64,000 bases of DNA from Agelas oroides (taxonomy: Eukaryota; Porifera; Demospongiae; Agelasida; Agelasidae). Made by a program: the position numbers and the translations under genes. Of the stretch, positions 1 to 12,403 are shown in pieces. The notes below the pieces were generated by a model. The model searched no databases. It saw nothing but the letters and a program-made list of their open reading frames with translations, and had not been told where the DNA came from. The number at the start of each line of letters is the position of its first letter. Position 1 is the first letter of the stretch. The DNA lies in the NCBI GenBank assembly GCA_949130485.1, contig OX422183.1:11878543-11942542 (forward strand), written 5' to 3'.

Positions 1-797
1 AGAATTTTAACTTTATGACATCAAATTAGACATGCTACAAATTCTTTTTTGTGGTGTTTGGAATGCGTAATTTTGAAAGTATACCATTGTGAGTTGGTTA
101 AGAATTCTTGTATTCCCTAGAGCACTGTAGCTTCTGGGGGACAAGTATATATGTGGTGTCATGAGTAAATGCATATATGTAGTCCTTGCTCTGGGGATTT
201 TGCATTTGCTAAACATCTGTGCCTTGGGAGTTTGGAAGATGTTACTAAGCAACATTTGTCAATAACTCACAGTAGCTAGCATCTTATTCACTTGCACAAC
301 TGAAATAGCATCATTTGGATGATTTACTGTCAACAGCCATGGACTCAGTGTGAAGTAGATTTAGTTTGAAGAAGTATCTCTCCACATTCCAACTGTTCAT
401 TGAAGGAGCTAAAATAACAAATTTTGGGTCACAACAACATATTCTCTTCTTAGATTATATGTGTTCATACATAAAATGTTCATACATAAAATGGTAACAA
501 CCACATGCTGAGATTAATTTTAAGTACACAGTCAATCGTTAATTGGCAAGATTTGTCGATTAATATTGCTACCCAATGATTATTATACTGCAAATACATT
601 GTCATAACAAGTACTAGTTTTCATGAATATAAATAATCAGATAAAATAAAATGATATCACATTGGGCAAATGCATTAACAGTAGAGCAAGCAGTCCATGT
701 CTGCATACTATATAGCATCAGTCGTATAAGCAAACTTTGTTAGTTGGTTAATTTATTGACTCCTTGTATTTTTCTTCTGTCTCCGATATTTTTATAG
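1..797. other. AT-rich stretch, no gene recognised
   Basis: AT-rich sequence upstream of the first recognisable Ig exon. It should hold the 5' end (signal-peptide exon) of the gene at 798-5940 or an intron of it, but I could not identify a convincing signal-peptide exon. The short open frames here lack domain or codon sense. Confidence 0.4.
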
Positions 798-3700
798 GTC
801 AGCCAATACCACTACATGCTGCAGCTAGAGTCGAAGAACCTATGGAGATTGGTATTAATGTAACTGAGGGAGGAAATGTGACATTCCAATGTGCAATGAT
901 AACAGCCACACCAACCCTCAATGTCCGGTTTCCCGGGGAACCCTTTGGGACGACCTTACCAACTAATTTGAGAGAGGATGATGAACTGACATTTACGTTA
1001 GTAAACGTCTCGCAAAGTAATAACGGGACTGAATTCCAGTGTCGTGGTGGAGGAGCTGAAACTGACATTGGTGTTATTTCGGTGCAAAGTAAGCTGTGTA
1101 GTACATGACTACCATTTCTGATTAGGATACATTTCTACAGTGTGTGTGTACCTATCATTTCATACAGTTAACTTGCTGCCAGCTTCACCACTTCTGCACA
1201 CAAATCATGTAGCAAAGAACATGGTAGCCCTGTCTAGTTACATAGTTGGGAATTAAAAACTGTAGTTTATAATAATACCGGAGTACTCAGTTTCACTTAA
1301 CCGAGATGTCCAATTTGGTCTTCATTTGGTCTTCTAAATTGTCATTACGTTGTTGGGCTTGCTTCACTGTTAACTGTCAATACTCTGCGTACTTCCAGTT
1401 TTGCTAGCTCAAACCTGATCTGCAAACTTTACCCCCTGAAAGACTGTTTGTGTTTGTGAAAAACCAACTTCAGTCACAGACCTACATATTATGATTCCCT
1501 TTTAATAAATGTATGGTGTAGTGAATTGGATCTGTGCAAAGAAAGCTGTCTTGGAACATGAAAGCCCATAACAAAAGGCAGGAGCCTTTGGATTGCTGAA
1601 TTAGACAACATACATAGTCATTGCAGCCAGGATTTGGTTACTTGGCCACCTTCAAATACATCTGCAAATATAGATAAAACCATTACCACACTTATGAAAT
1701 TTTATCAATATTCCAGCTTTGACGTGTATTTCTGATGAGAACATTTCTGTGAAGAAACCTTGTACAAAGTCACTAACCTGTTAGTTACCTGTCTGAAAGT
1801 CCCCAACTTAATCCCAAATTAGTGACTTTATGAGTATCAAATAATAATGTAAAACAATTGCTGTCTCACAGAGACAAACTACACAAACTGGAGCTAAAAG
1901 TTTGCTCATCAGAAAGAAGTTTGTAAGCATTTTGAGCCCTAGCGCATTGACTAAGTACAAAAATGACTACATACAACATGACAGCATTGAATTCTTGCAT
2001 GTAAGCATCATATATTATGTCTTCATGTGAGAGGATACAACAGGCAGAAGCTTCTGCACTTCTACAAAGAGAAATGTAGCAATAGAAACAGTTCACTATC
2101 AAGTCCTGGACTTGTGACAACAGGACACCAGTATATACATGCCAAAATAAAAGTAGTGAAGTTATGAACCTAGGATTAAGGTGGCAGCGGAAGTATCTCG
2201 GCGGAAGTTAGTGAAAACATAAACCTGGGTTACAGTCAGGACCACTGTTACTCCTAGTTTCAGGGTTAGGGTTTGCTTTAGGGCAATCTTGCTTTGCCTA
2301 ATTTTAAAAAAGCGTTTTAGTAGCTTATTAATATATTTATGACACAAAATTGCCACTCGATGGACGCATCTACATGCTCACTGTAGGTAGCGTCCTAACC
2401 ACCAATGTATCTCAAATCAGTCTGTGCCAGCTTTGTTCAGAGCTACTCTCAAAGTCAGGCTAGACTCATGTTTGTCACTACTCTTGGAATGGACAACTTT
2501 GAGGGCACCAAAATGAATGCACATTTCAAAAAATTCACAACTTGTCTACGGGAGGGGCTCATTCACGAGTGGAAGCAAGCATTACTAGCCCCACCTCTCC
2601 CCCTTATGTTGCTAAACAACTCACGGCTCTGTTCCACACACAACCACTCTTTCAGCGTTCTTGTCCACTTCAGTGTAGTACCAACGATATATTGCGCATT
2701 CTAATTAAAGTGTCAGTAGCTGTGAGTAGTGCATAATGCCTACTTGTGAAAGCAAGCTTGTGTCTAGAAGCAGCAGAAAGGCCACAGTGGCCAAGACTGT
2801 ACTCATTGGGTAGGCCCAGGTCTTGCAATCGTATGCCAAGCCTAGTAGGTGAGCATGGCCCGGAGCTTCAAGTGCCTGGTTGGGCTACAGCACTCTACTA
2901 AACTCCTTCTTTCTTTCTTTTTTTAATTTCATTTTATTTATGTCGATCTAAGCTTATCTTCAAAGTTCCGACCACCACATGAGGGGTTCCGCCAGGCCAC
3001 ATCTTAACTAATAATTATAAACGTATGGAGGAATTAATTTAATATATTCTCTCTATGTACACCAGGCAATGGGGTCAACATATGGAGGAATTAATTTAAT
3101 ATATCCTCTCTATATACACTAGGTTCGAATTTTCTTCTTGCCTTCTGTGACATCAAATTTGTGGAAGCTTTCATTGAGAATCCTACAATTCAGTTGCAGT
3201 GGAACCCTGTCAATACAAGTGCACCAGAGTGTCCAGACAATGCATGGTACAATGTGTCATACAGAAACTGCAATGATATGACACTGCATTTAACAGAATG
3301 CACTGCAAATACATCCATTACGTTCCATTTGGATAAAGAAGAATTTGGGACAGAAAACTATGCTCTGTTTTCAGTGCAGGTAGAAGGAAGCAACTATCTC
3401 ACCAGCAAAATGACAGTGAACCTCGAAAACAATACAGGTACAAGGGGTGAAACTTAAGTGATAGTCACACATGGTAACTAAGGCAGTATTAACTACAGTA
3501 AGTGTAGTGGTGTTGTAAAGTATGCTTATTACAAGACTGACATACTGTGACCCTAAAGCATGATGAAATATCAGAGCAGAGACAAGAGATAGAGGATGAG
3601 GCTGAACTGTATCTGGAGCAACCCAAGATTATCTTATGTAACTGCACCCCAAGTAAAACGAAAAATAGAGTGTTCTAAAGTGGCCAAGGCCTCATCAAGT

Positions 3701-5940
3701 GTTGTAACTACTGGTTGCAATTGCAATGTAGTTGGTAGTAAATTCCTGAATAAAAAGCAATTAACTATGGAGACTAAGGAATGTGCTGAAGTCGAAGGTG
3801 TCGTAATTCTTGTCCCTTTTATACAGTTGCAGTCATATGGCTTTTTGCACTGACTTTAGTTTTGCCTGCATCTTATTATGTCAACTAAAAACAGATGCCA
3901 AGATGCTTGCAATAACCTACTGTAGGGGGAGCTTTACCTCTGCTATTGGATTTTAACAATGTTACAAAAATATTAGTCTACAAAATAATTTTTCAGAAGC
4001 TATCTTTGAGGCAGTATATTTGCCAATATTTTGACTAGATGCTCATCATAAGAGCAAATATTTAGTTAACAGCTCAACTTTCTTAATAGTAAATGTTGTA
4101 TGTAATAATGAATATTGATACAAATTAGTATACAAGTACCTGATGCATAGATATACTTTTCCATTCACAGAGCTCATCATTGCTGTACCAGGTGCAGTGA
4201 TTCAGATTCAAGTCGAAGGCACTGTTTGTAACACATTGGGTGAATTTTGTATTGCTCCTGGAGGATCAAATTCACAGTGTTACGGATTGCGAAGTGACGA
4301 GAGCATACTGGAAGGCATGAACTACACTTACACTGAATGCAGCAATTTCCTATTCTGTCTACAAACGACAGTAACATCAACAATGAACGAAACTCTTTAT
4401 ACTGCTTTTTGTTATCGTTCACGCTGTGGATTTGATGCAATTTCATTAGTAGCAGCAACATCAAAACTCATAGTGGCAAGTAAGTAAAAAAGAAAGTATG
4501 CACATTGTGTCACTATATATCTCAAATATGAAGACAGGAGTGGAATGCTTAAAAGTTTGAAGTGACTACACAAATGTTTCCAACACATGAATATTGTGAT
4601 TATCGTTGCATATCAAATGAAACTCCCCTCAATGCCTAAGCTGGGTACAGAAGAGTATTAGCTATTCACAGATAGCTAAATTATTAGTAGCTTATTTTTG
4701 TCTTGCCATTACTGCAGCTCCACCAAGTCAACCGGAAAAACCTTGCCTCTATTTCAATGGAACACACATCATCCTGTGTGTGGAAGAACTTCCATTTTCA
4801 CACCTTCCCATCACTGCATGGACCATCCAAGTCACAAGCACATGCAATAAAACAAACATAATAAATATAGACTTGTGTGAGCTAATACCTGTCAGTAATA
4901 TTGTGAACATAACTGATGATTGCCAACCAGTCAACGTCAGCATTACTGCTCATAGTAATGCTGGTGCAAGTCAACCCAGCCCAGTGACAGTCATAGGTAG
5001 GCTGATGATTCTAAATGGTTGTGCATTTTCATAAATAATCATTCATCTTATTATATAGGTAACAGAGACTTCTGCTTATGTGTCGGTAAGCTGTAAATAC
5101 ACCCCATTTTAAATACTAAGTTATTCATTAGTGCATATTATCCATACAGCTAAATCTTCAGGACAGAACATAACAGGAGATGCACGCTACATCAGTCAAA
5201 GTGAATCTTCAGTCAGGTTTAAAATTGTACAGACCAACCCACTACCGCCGCGTCTGAGTATCAACTTCTGCAATGGTTCAGTCGACATTACAATTGAATC
5301 GGCTAACGGACAAAGCAATACCTTTTCACAAATGTGGGACAGGAGTTCATGTGATTTTAAGAATGGTCAAGCACAGATCAGTGTAGGCATTGATAACTTT
5401 CCTGAGTCCACAGCTGGGGAAAACTACACTGTTATATTCAACATTTCATTAAATTTTGATGGAGTTACAGATCTTTGCTACCTGCAATTGGAAGTTAGTA
5501 ACATTACAGTTACAGAGGGTGAGTTAACACCTGTACTGTAGCTGTGGGAAGCTCATTCTAGTGCGTTGGACTGTTAGCTACATAGCAATGGGGAGTGTGA
5601 CCATGTTGGTAGCTAGGATTCTGTATTAAAATTGAGCTTTCTTAGGCAATCACCTCAGGAAGCTTTAGGGCTTGCCTTGCTTTCACTTTCCTGATGAGAG
5701 CTATAGGCAACATACATTGTATGTGAATATACTTATAGCCATATATACTTCACATATTTCACACTTCCATTGCATTGCAAGATCTGTACACTCACTACAC
5801 TGTATTTTCTTTTAGGTTCTGACCAGAACTCAGGGCTTTTGGGCTTACTTGCCCTTTTTATCCTCCCCATTTATATCATCATCATTGGCATCATCATTTG
5901 TTACCTGGAGAGAAGAAATCTCAGGAATTGCATACAATAG
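798..5940 (+). CDS. Ig/FN3-domain type I membrane receptor, 5' end missing
   Basis: Likely a cell-surface adhesion or recognition receptor. Six exons fit together, all phase 1 at both ends: 798-1088 (Ig-like, with FQCA and EFQCR cysteines), 3123-3437 (FN3-like), 4171-4479 (Cys-rich beta module, seven cysteines), 4718-4996 (FN3-like, starts PPSQPEKP), 5150-5518 (N-glycosylation-rich beta module) and 5816-5940. The last exon encodes a transmembrane helix (LLALFILPIYIIIIGIIIC), a 12-residue basic tail and the stop. About 562 residues are in the window. Many NxT/NxS sites support an extracellular location. The tail has no tyrosine motif, so it probably does not signal directly. Exon lengths are all multiples of three except the last, the classic exon-shuffling layout. 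A repeat of about 830 bp sits in the intron between the first two exons. The start and any further N-terminal domains were not found, and extra exons could hide in the 2-kb intron. The ligand is unknown. Confidence 0.75.
1089..3122 (+). other. Intron with inserted repeat
   Basis: Intron of the Ig/FN3 receptor with donor GTAAGC and acceptor ACTAG. It contains the dispersed element at 2176-3007. A direct repeat, GGAGGAATTAATTTAATATA, lies at about 3026-3045 and 3083-3102 just before the acceptor. Confidence 0.55.
2176..3007 (+). mobile_element. TTAA-ended dispersed element, copy 1 (832 bp)
   Basis: Matches 26655-27479 over nearly its whole length, and 16140-16315 in part (inverted). It begins TTAAGGTGGC and ends GGCCACATCTTAA. 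Both copies are bounded by TTAA and have a weak inverted terminus (TTAAG, GGCGGAA). It has no coding capacity. TTAA edges resemble piggyBac-type target sites, but this is inference. The internal segment at about 2714-2885 is reversed relative to copy 2. Confidence 0.75.
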
Positions 5941-6089
5941 TAAAGAACAAACAGTGTAAAGAACAAGAACAGTGATAGGGTAGATGCTATGGGTTTATGA
6001 CTTCATTGGAATTTACTGATATTGATACCTTGACTAAAAAGTAGTGATATTGTCCTTTCTCACTTTCTAACACAAATGATACTAACATT

Positions 6090-6125
6090 TGCTTTGTTCC
6101 CATGGGAGAGCCTGGGAACGAGGCT
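6090..6125. repeat. Solo end of TAGCCTCGTT MITE family
   Basis: Contains GCCTGGGAACGAGGCTA, the right terminus of the Mutator-like MITE family described at 39267, 42222, 43590 and 53918. The left half has degraded to TTGTTCCCATGGGAGA. Confidence 0.5.
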
Positions 6126-6258
6126 AACTATTATTCACATTTGACCGTAGCTTAAATTTTGACGTAAACAGTTTCAGTGCAACCTGAAAGTATGTGACTA
6201 TACATAGTAAAATGCTGTTAGAAGTGCAAACTTCAGTGGTTGTCTAATAGTAGCTTCA

Positions 6259-6738
6259 TACCAAGTTTGTCTGCTCCTGTTTTGTCTATTGTTGTTTCGT
6301 CTAGTTAATATTATTGTTTCATTTTGCACTAGTATGTCATACACAAATTTGATGTGCTGTGAAATATACATTCAACTTTACATCTTTCTAAAATCTACCA
6401 AATGATCTAAATAGGGCTTGCTGTTACAAAAGTTGTGTTGAATTGTCTTTAGCCTTTCATCTTTGTGGCTAAATACTGTTCTTGTGTGTCCAATGATCCC
6501 TTCAGCCTCAAGTTTCAGCTGTGAAACTTCAGCTGATTTTTGACTTTTGTACTTGTACATCATATGTATCAGTGGATGTTCCTTGAAGAAATACCTGAAA
6601 GTTTTGGTAAATAAATACAGACGTAAAAAGAAGCAAAAATATTAAGTAGACAAAACCACGATAGACAAAACTGGGGTAGACAAAACTGGAGTAGATGCAA
6701 TGGTAGTAGACAGAAAAGGAGTAGACAAACTAGGATGT
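6259..6738. repeat. Foldback element with TTTGTCTGCTCC termini
   Basis: The left end reads ACCAAGTTTGTCTGCTCC followed by TGTTTTGTCTA. The right end is its approximate reverse complement (GGAGTAGACAAACT), preceded by four degenerate TAGACAAAACTGG repeats. No coding capacity; typical of a non-autonomous DNA transposon. Limits are approximate. Confidence 0.5.
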
Positions 6739-7068
6739 TACCACTAAGGTATAGCTATAACAAAAGTAATACCTAACTCTATATAGTGAGACGAAACATC
6801 AATATAATATGTTTTTATCACTGAATAGTATAAGCACGTGGCGTTTAATCCACATACTAAAATCGAACATTAAAAGCCATTACTTTTTTGTCAAGATGGC
6901 ACTTAATCCTGTATTTTTAAGGTTGACAAACTTGGAATCAAGCTTATAGACTGCTTTTCCTCCTTAATCGGTTAGCAAACAGACAGTTTTGGGAATCTTC
7001 AACATTTCGCTGTCACTATAATTTTCCCAGCTTTCAGCTGGCATTGGCAACCGTTATAATTAAATTAG

Positions 7069-7140
7069 TTAAGATGTGGCCTGGCAGAACCCCTGATGTG
7101 GAGGTTGAAACTTTTAAGATAAGTTTAGATCTACTTTTTT
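7069..7140 (-). repeat. Solo terminus of the TTAA-ended element
   Basis: TTAAGATGTGGCCTGGCAGA and the next roughly 45 bp are the reverse complement of the right end of the elements at 2176-3007 and 26655-27479, ending in a poly-T run. No matching left end was found nearby. Confidence 0.6.
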
Positions 7141-7447
7141 TTTTGTTTTGTTTTTCCGAGCATAACCAAACCCCAAGTGGAAAGAAAATGGTAACTGCAT
7201 ACAAAGTGCAAAGTATCGGGTATAGGTGCCAGGCCATTAGAGCACAAACTTTGACTAAAGAAAGGCCATGGGTATGAAGGGTGTGGTAAGCAAGGGTGAA
7301 AGACAGAGGGTTAAATGAAAACATGGTCCTACTGACAAAAAAGGTTGTGCCAACCCGTGAAATCAGCCACTGAGCTGGTACAGTACATTAGCTGTTATCT
7401 AGCAATAAGTGGTTAAGTGCTAAATGTGTTCTTCACCTGTATTATGA

Positions 7448-8070
7448 AAACAAGCACATGTAGGGATGAAATCCTCAAAAACCAACCAAACAAGATGGGA
7501 ACGACACCACAATACTTTTACACCATCCCTACGTCTTGTGCCATTTTGCCAAAACTGTGTGTTTGTATTTGTTTTTTAGTTGTGTGTAGAAGAGGGTTGT
7601 CTTGTAGATGGAAGGGTGTGGCGTGGGTGTGTTGTGCATAGTATGTTGTGTTGTTGGTGGTTGCTACTGAGTGTAGCAGGTATGGTCCAAGTTGTGTGTA
7701 GAAGGTGTGGAGTGAGTGAGGAGTGGTGAGTGTGTGTGTTATGTTGGAATGTGCATTATGTTGTTAAGTTTTATGCCTGTTTAGCATGATAGATATGGGT
7801 TGTCTTGTATACAGGTGGCTGTGAAGTGAGTAGTGGTAATTTTGTAATGCTTTGTGAAGGATGGGTTATTTTGTGAGATAGTTGAATGGAGTGAAGTACT
7901 ATGTTTGTTTGTGGTTGGTGTGGGCTAATAAGTACAAATGTAGAGGGTTTTGTGTTGTGTACAGGTGGAAAAATGGCACAAGATGTAGGGATGGTGTAAA
8001 AGTATTGTGGTGTCGTTCCCGTCTTGTTTGGTTGGTTTTTGAGGATTTCATCCCTACATGTGCTTGTTTG
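7448..8070. repeat. Foldback element with ~100-bp inverted arms
   Basis: The arm at 7448-7547 (starting AACAAGCACATGTAGGGATG) is almost perfectly reverse-complementary to 7972-8070, separated by about 425 bp of GT-rich DNA. The near-identity of the arms implies recent activity or gene conversion. Open frames over this region on both strands come from the repeat. Outside the arms, a second weak pair (ACCCCAAGTG at about 7169 and 8131) occurs in direct orientation. Confidence 0.7.
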
Positions 8071-8976
8071 CGTTTGGCAAACTTTTTTGTGACTTGTTTC
8101 TGTTGTTTTTTTGTTGTTGCTGTGTAACCACACCCCAAGTGAAATGACTTGTTATGTAGTTTATTGTTGATGTTGATGGATTTCTGGAGGATGTTAGCTG
8201 TTTGCACTTATCCACTTGACAATGGAATCATGGGTGTAACTGTTGTCTAATTGGGTATGTGCATGTGTGTGTGAGTGGTTGTTCTAAGGCACTGTGGTAT
8301 ATACATGACTGTCTACCTGTTCTGTTGTATGACAGGGTTGTAACACTGTATGTTGTGTGTTGTCCAAGGAACAGTTTCTATAGCTGGTTATACATTGTGG
8401 GCAGGTGTGTGTAGGTTGTGTATGGTGGGTGGCAGGTACATAGGTCATAAAGAGGTAAGGCATAACTGTGGTAAAGGAACCCTTGGAGAGTAAGAGTGTT
8501 TTTCCGGGTTCTTCCAGTACTTGTTACGGGACGCTTGCCTTTTGCTTTCTTTGTTTCGCAGATAGTTCTGCTTATCCCGCGCCCGTTTCTTGTGGACGTT
8601 ACGCATACTGCGTTCCTTGTCAAATCCAGCACAAGTACGTCAACTGCTGTATGAAAGTAGCAACATATGCAATCGTTTGGGAATCAATCGATCGTCAAGT
8701 TCTCTACGGAAGTAGAATAACCGCAGCTGCATGCCAACTTCACGTGCTGTAGCTGTTGAACTTCTGTTGACGTAATCGCTATGAATATTCTATTCTAACA
8801 AAATGGCGTATAGCAGCAAGCATAAGCGTGGGGTTACCTGAGAATCGCCGATTAATTCGACTTCTTTCTTTGAGAACGATGAGTGGTGGGTACAATACCC
8901 AGTAATTTATGCTGATCTTTCGCGTTTGAATCGTTGTAATAGCTTCAGCCGTTGTCGTGCTATCGTGGTGAGCAAA

Positions 8977-8999
8977 AGAAGAAGAAGAAGAAGAAGAAG
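8977..8999. repeat. (AAG)n microsatellite
   Basis: About 7.5 units of GAA/AAG. Confidence 0.9.
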
Positions 9000-9192
9000 T
9001 CAGAAGATAGACGATTTGCCTTTTTTAGCGACTTGACTGTCAGGTACTTAGCGATGCTTTCCAGCAAATTTAACGATCCTGTTGCCCATGGAAGCACTCG
9101 ATAATGTCTGATATGGCTCATGGAGGCCGTTGACTTATCTAACGCGGACATTTCGAGCGTGTCATTTGTGCACTTTGAATGTGGCCGCCATT

Positions 9193-9288
9193 TTTTTTCG
9201 GGGTCATCCCTACATATGGCGTACTACCGTACGCCATGATTTTTTTCGGGGTCATCCCTACATATGGCGTACTACCGTACGCCATGAT
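9193..9288. repeat. Tandem pair of ~48-bp hairpin units
   Basis: Two near-identical tandem copies of a unit starting TTTTTTCGGGGTCATCCCTA. Each carries a perfect 9-bp stem, 4-base loop hairpin (ATGGCGTAC, TACC, GTACGCCAT). No gene is attached. Confidence 0.8.
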
Positions 9289-9584
9289 ATACACTAGCTG
9301 GGTATAAAACTGCACATGGAGCTCAGGTATGTCACTCCACTATCTATGGTCTAAGTATCCAGTAGTGCTAATTGGTGGTAATTGAAGCCATGTATATAGA
9401 GACAAGATGATGAACAAAGCCAGCCAACTTCTAAGTGTTAAGTGTTAACTGGCTGGGCAGAAGATGGCCAAGCTGCCAATTTGTGTGGTATCTATATCTG
9501 AGTTGTGTAGGACCTAAAAACACCACACAAAGCCTTTTAAGAGACGTCGTTGGCTTAATTGTGAAGTGCTGTGGGCACACGGGA

Positions 9585-9662
9585 TGTGCTGTAGTGCTGC
9601 AAGCCAGTAGCTACTTGCGCACTTCACTGAAGTGTCAAAGTGACATGTAGCTCAGTGTGGCC
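9585..9662 (-). repeat. tRNA-like SINE fragment
   Basis: The sequence around CACTTCACTGAAGTGTCAAA is found again, reverse-complemented, at about 20900-20975. GTAGCTCAGTGTGG at the edge resembles a tRNA A box. This looks like a dispersed SINE-type repeat rather than a functional tRNA. Confidence 0.45.
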
Positions 9663-10147
9663 GTGCTGTATATATCAGTAGTCTGCTACCAGAAAAGTTG
9701 TAGCTAATAGATCTAGCTTGTTAGCAATGTACATACCGTAGCAAGGCTCCAGAGTTGCAAGTTGGGATGAAGTTTGTGTGGTCACTGAAGTGTCAACATT
9801 TTTGATCATAACTCAGGTTAGCAGTGGTTTTAAAAAAAATTTGCATATTTTCAAATGTTTAAAATCCTGTGTCACCATAGATCCAATTCATTGATGGCAA
9901 ATGTATGGCCCTGTGCAATAGCCGTGGATTAGCTCTTGACCTTAGCACTTCCACAGTAGATACTTTAATGATAACTGTTTCAAGGTGTGGTGTCAAACTT
10001 CAGTAAGTCCTCTCAGGCTGGGAAAGAAAGGCTAAAACATTGGACATACACTTTGGTGGCTTTTCATTCATTACTATATTCCACTTGTGGTGTAATTTTT
10101 TTTTGCAAAGGAGTTTAGTGGAGTGCTGTTGTGTCATGTAAATGTGA

Positions 10148-10246
10148 GTAGTGCGTAATGCCTGCTTGTGAAAGCAAGTTTGTGTGTAGAGGCAGCAGAA
10201 AGGCCACAGTGGCCAAGACTGTATTTCATTGGGTAGCAGTGGCGGA
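10148..10246 (+). repeat. Free copy of the invertible internal segment
   Basis: GTGAGTAGTGCGTAATGCCT through GGCCACAGTGGCCAAGACTG matches the internal segment of the elements at 2176 and 26655, but without their flanks. So the segment is itself a dispersed repeat. A possible hAT-like end, CAGTGGCGGATCTAG, starts next to it at about 10240. Confidence 0.65.
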
Positions 10247-10870
10247 TCTAGAGGGGGTTCTATGGGTTCCATGAACTCCTTTTTGCAGCCCTTCGTGTAT
10301 ACTTAGTAAGTCTGTGCAAAAGTAACTATGTAAATTGTGCGAGCGTTTAAAGGCTTCAAACACAATGACTAGATTTGGCAGTAGGTCGTCCAACTCTTGC
10401 TATTTCACCCCAAAACGGGACTGAAAACGATCTCAGAAGGTCTGAAATCAAAATGCTCCCAGGTCAAAGGTCGAAGGTTTATTGAAGAAGCCAGAGATGT
10501 ACAAATTAACATGGAGCACAAAGGTATACATATACAAAAGAAGACTGTCTCAAGGGACAGAACTGTACAAATTCCTGAATTTTGCTACAAAGCTAACGTT
10601 CAGGTCCACAAATCGGTTGAGCAACTAATCAACATCAGTTTCTTGGTCCAGTCTCAGCTCTATCAAGTGCTCAGCTCAAATGTGGCCCATCACCAAGACC
10701 TCCAGCAGGGTACTATCGCAGAGGGGACAGGGTCGGTTACCCCTCCCATGGTGGCTCATTAGTCTACTTAAGGTCTGGAGACCTCGGGTATGCTCCACAG
10801 ACCTCCTCTAGTTCCTTACCGAACACAACAAAGACATATTGTCACACATTGACTCCACTGTTCTCTTACT
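10247..10870. other. Repeat-like DNA with a 121-codon open frame of unknown nature
   Basis: A plus-strand open frame at 10397-10762 has fairly normal composition, but I recognise no domain in it. It lies between a hAT-like terminus and a LINE remnant, so it is more likely part of a degraded transposon than a host gene. Confidence 0.3.
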
Positions 10871-10875
10871 GGCAT

Positions 10876-11063
10876 TCAGCACTCGCTTTCCAGAATCCTA
10901 TACTCTTTCACTGACTGCATCCCAATAACCAACGTAGCAGCAGTATTAGAGTGATGCTTTGGCCACTTGAGACTTCTCTTCACCAATTCTGCCCGAAAAG
11001 TCTCCACCCTCTCTACTAGTGGCTGTGTCATCAGCCAGTTGTCACAGTCCCCTTGGAAGTTGT
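10876..11063 (-). pseudogene. LINE reverse transcriptase C-terminal remnant
   Basis: The minus strand encodes a conserved post-RT region of a LINE polyprotein, with NWLMTQPLVERVETF followed by AELVKRSLKWPKHHSN. These are typical of invertebrate non-LTR elements, where this stretch follows the palm and thumb of the reverse transcriptase. It continues the relic at 14716-15960 after an interruption of about 3.6 kb. It has no start or stop of its own and is not functional. Confidence 0.65.
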
Positions 11064-11437
11064 GTGTCGAGTGGGGGAGCACCAACACCGCTGGCACATC
11101 GATGTTCAAAATTTCACACATACATAAAGTGTGAAGTTAAAACATAAAGGGAGATGGGGATGGGGCATTTATGGCTTAGATGGATGGGGCATTTTATGGC
11201 TTAAATGGGTGGGTGGGGCATTTATGGCTTAAATGGGTGGGGCATTTTATGGCTTAAATGGGTGTGGTATTTATGACTTAAATGGGTGGGGCATTTATGG
11301 CTCAAATGGATGGGGCAGTTAGTTACTGTTTTTGGGAGATATGCTCAAAAAAATACTGGTCTTCAGGGGAGTACCCTTTCCGGTCCTCGCATGACCACGG
11401 GTTTCAGTCCCTTTGAACTCCCGACCCGTGGCCTACT
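11060..11437. repeat. ~378-bp direct repeat, copy 1, with 24-bp minisatellite
   Basis: Starts TGTGTGTCGAGTGGGGGAGC and ends CCGTGGCCTACTACA. The same unit recurs at 13979-14333 (shorter) and 14334-14707. Inside is a variable minisatellite of about 24 bp (GGCTTAAATGGGTGGGGCAT). It begins TG and ends CA like an LTR, but carries no recognisable LTR motifs. Confidence 0.75.
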
Positions 11438-11693
11438 ACAGAAAGGGCGGGACCACTCCCCGCCTAAGGTTTGCTTTGAGGAGCCCAGCTTTTGGTTGGC
11501 ACATAGTGCTATGGGCATTCACAGTGCTATAAATATTCTAATCATATACTTATTTAGTGTCAATACATTTACTCCCATAGAAAGGTGTGCAATTATTTTT
11601 GTAATTGCACAGGTAGGAAAGATTCTGATTGGACAAAAAATACAAAAACTACAAAACCATGCAAGGTGTAATCGCTTACTGATTGGTCAGTAG

Positions 11694-11830
11694 CAATTTG
11701 CTGTAAACTATATTAACATAATGTAAACTTGTAACTTGTAAGCGACAACAATTTGCTGTAAACTATATTAACATAATGTAAACTTGTAACATGTAAGTGA
11801 CAACAATTTGGTGTAAACTATACAGTTTAC
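11694..11830. repeat. 55-bp tandem repeat, about 2.4 copies
   Basis: CAATTTGCTGTAAACTATAT recurs at 11694, 11749 and 11804 with a period of exactly 55 bp. Confidence 0.85.
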
Positions 11831-11919
11831 TGTAAACTTGTATACTATAAACCACCACATCACATACATACTCATACTTATTATGGCATACTGTAAACTA
11901 GGCGAAGTTTATGATTAAC

Positions 11920-12062
11920 AAGTAACAACATGTTTTCTCGTGCAATTTGGGATTAATAGCACTCATGAATGGCATAATTGCACTCGGCTTCGCCTCGTGC
12001 AATTAACAGCCATTCACTCGTGCTATTAATCCCAAATTGCACTCGAAACCATGCTGTTACTT
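11920..12062. repeat. Long hairpin with ~68-bp arms
   Basis: AAGTAACAACATG... at the left and ...CATGCTGTTACTT at the right fold back almost completely, with CTCGGCTTCGCCTCG at the tip. This small MITE-like or cruciform repeat has no coding potential. Confidence 0.85.
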
Positions 12063-12403
12063 ATACAAATTACTAAACAAATTGGGGGTGGGGCTTAATG
12101 GGTGGAGTTATCATATTAACTTACAATAACTAGGGGATGGGCGAACGGTTAACGTACGGTACGGGATTCTGGCTCGCTATCGTGTCGTCTTGGTGGAACG
12201 TCTGGGAGGCTTGTTCTTCGCTGGTAGGCGCTCCTGTACCGAAGATTATTTGAGTCTGTACTGCGGCGACCATCTCACGGTGAGTATTATTAGTTGTTTG
12301 TGTGTGATACTCGGTCGACGGGCTTTAAATGGGAGCGTGCTTCTCTTAGTAACGGCGTACCTATCCTAGTAACGGCATTGTTACGCTAGTTATGGCGTGT
12401 GCT

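Noticed and set aside
3596-3853. 85-codon frame between receptor exons
   Set aside because: No domain, no splice sites in phase; taken as intron.
7771-8207. Thr/Gln/His-rich minus-strand frames of 102-120 codons
   Set aside because: They lie in the foldback at 7448-8070, and their sequence is repeated in the opposite arm.
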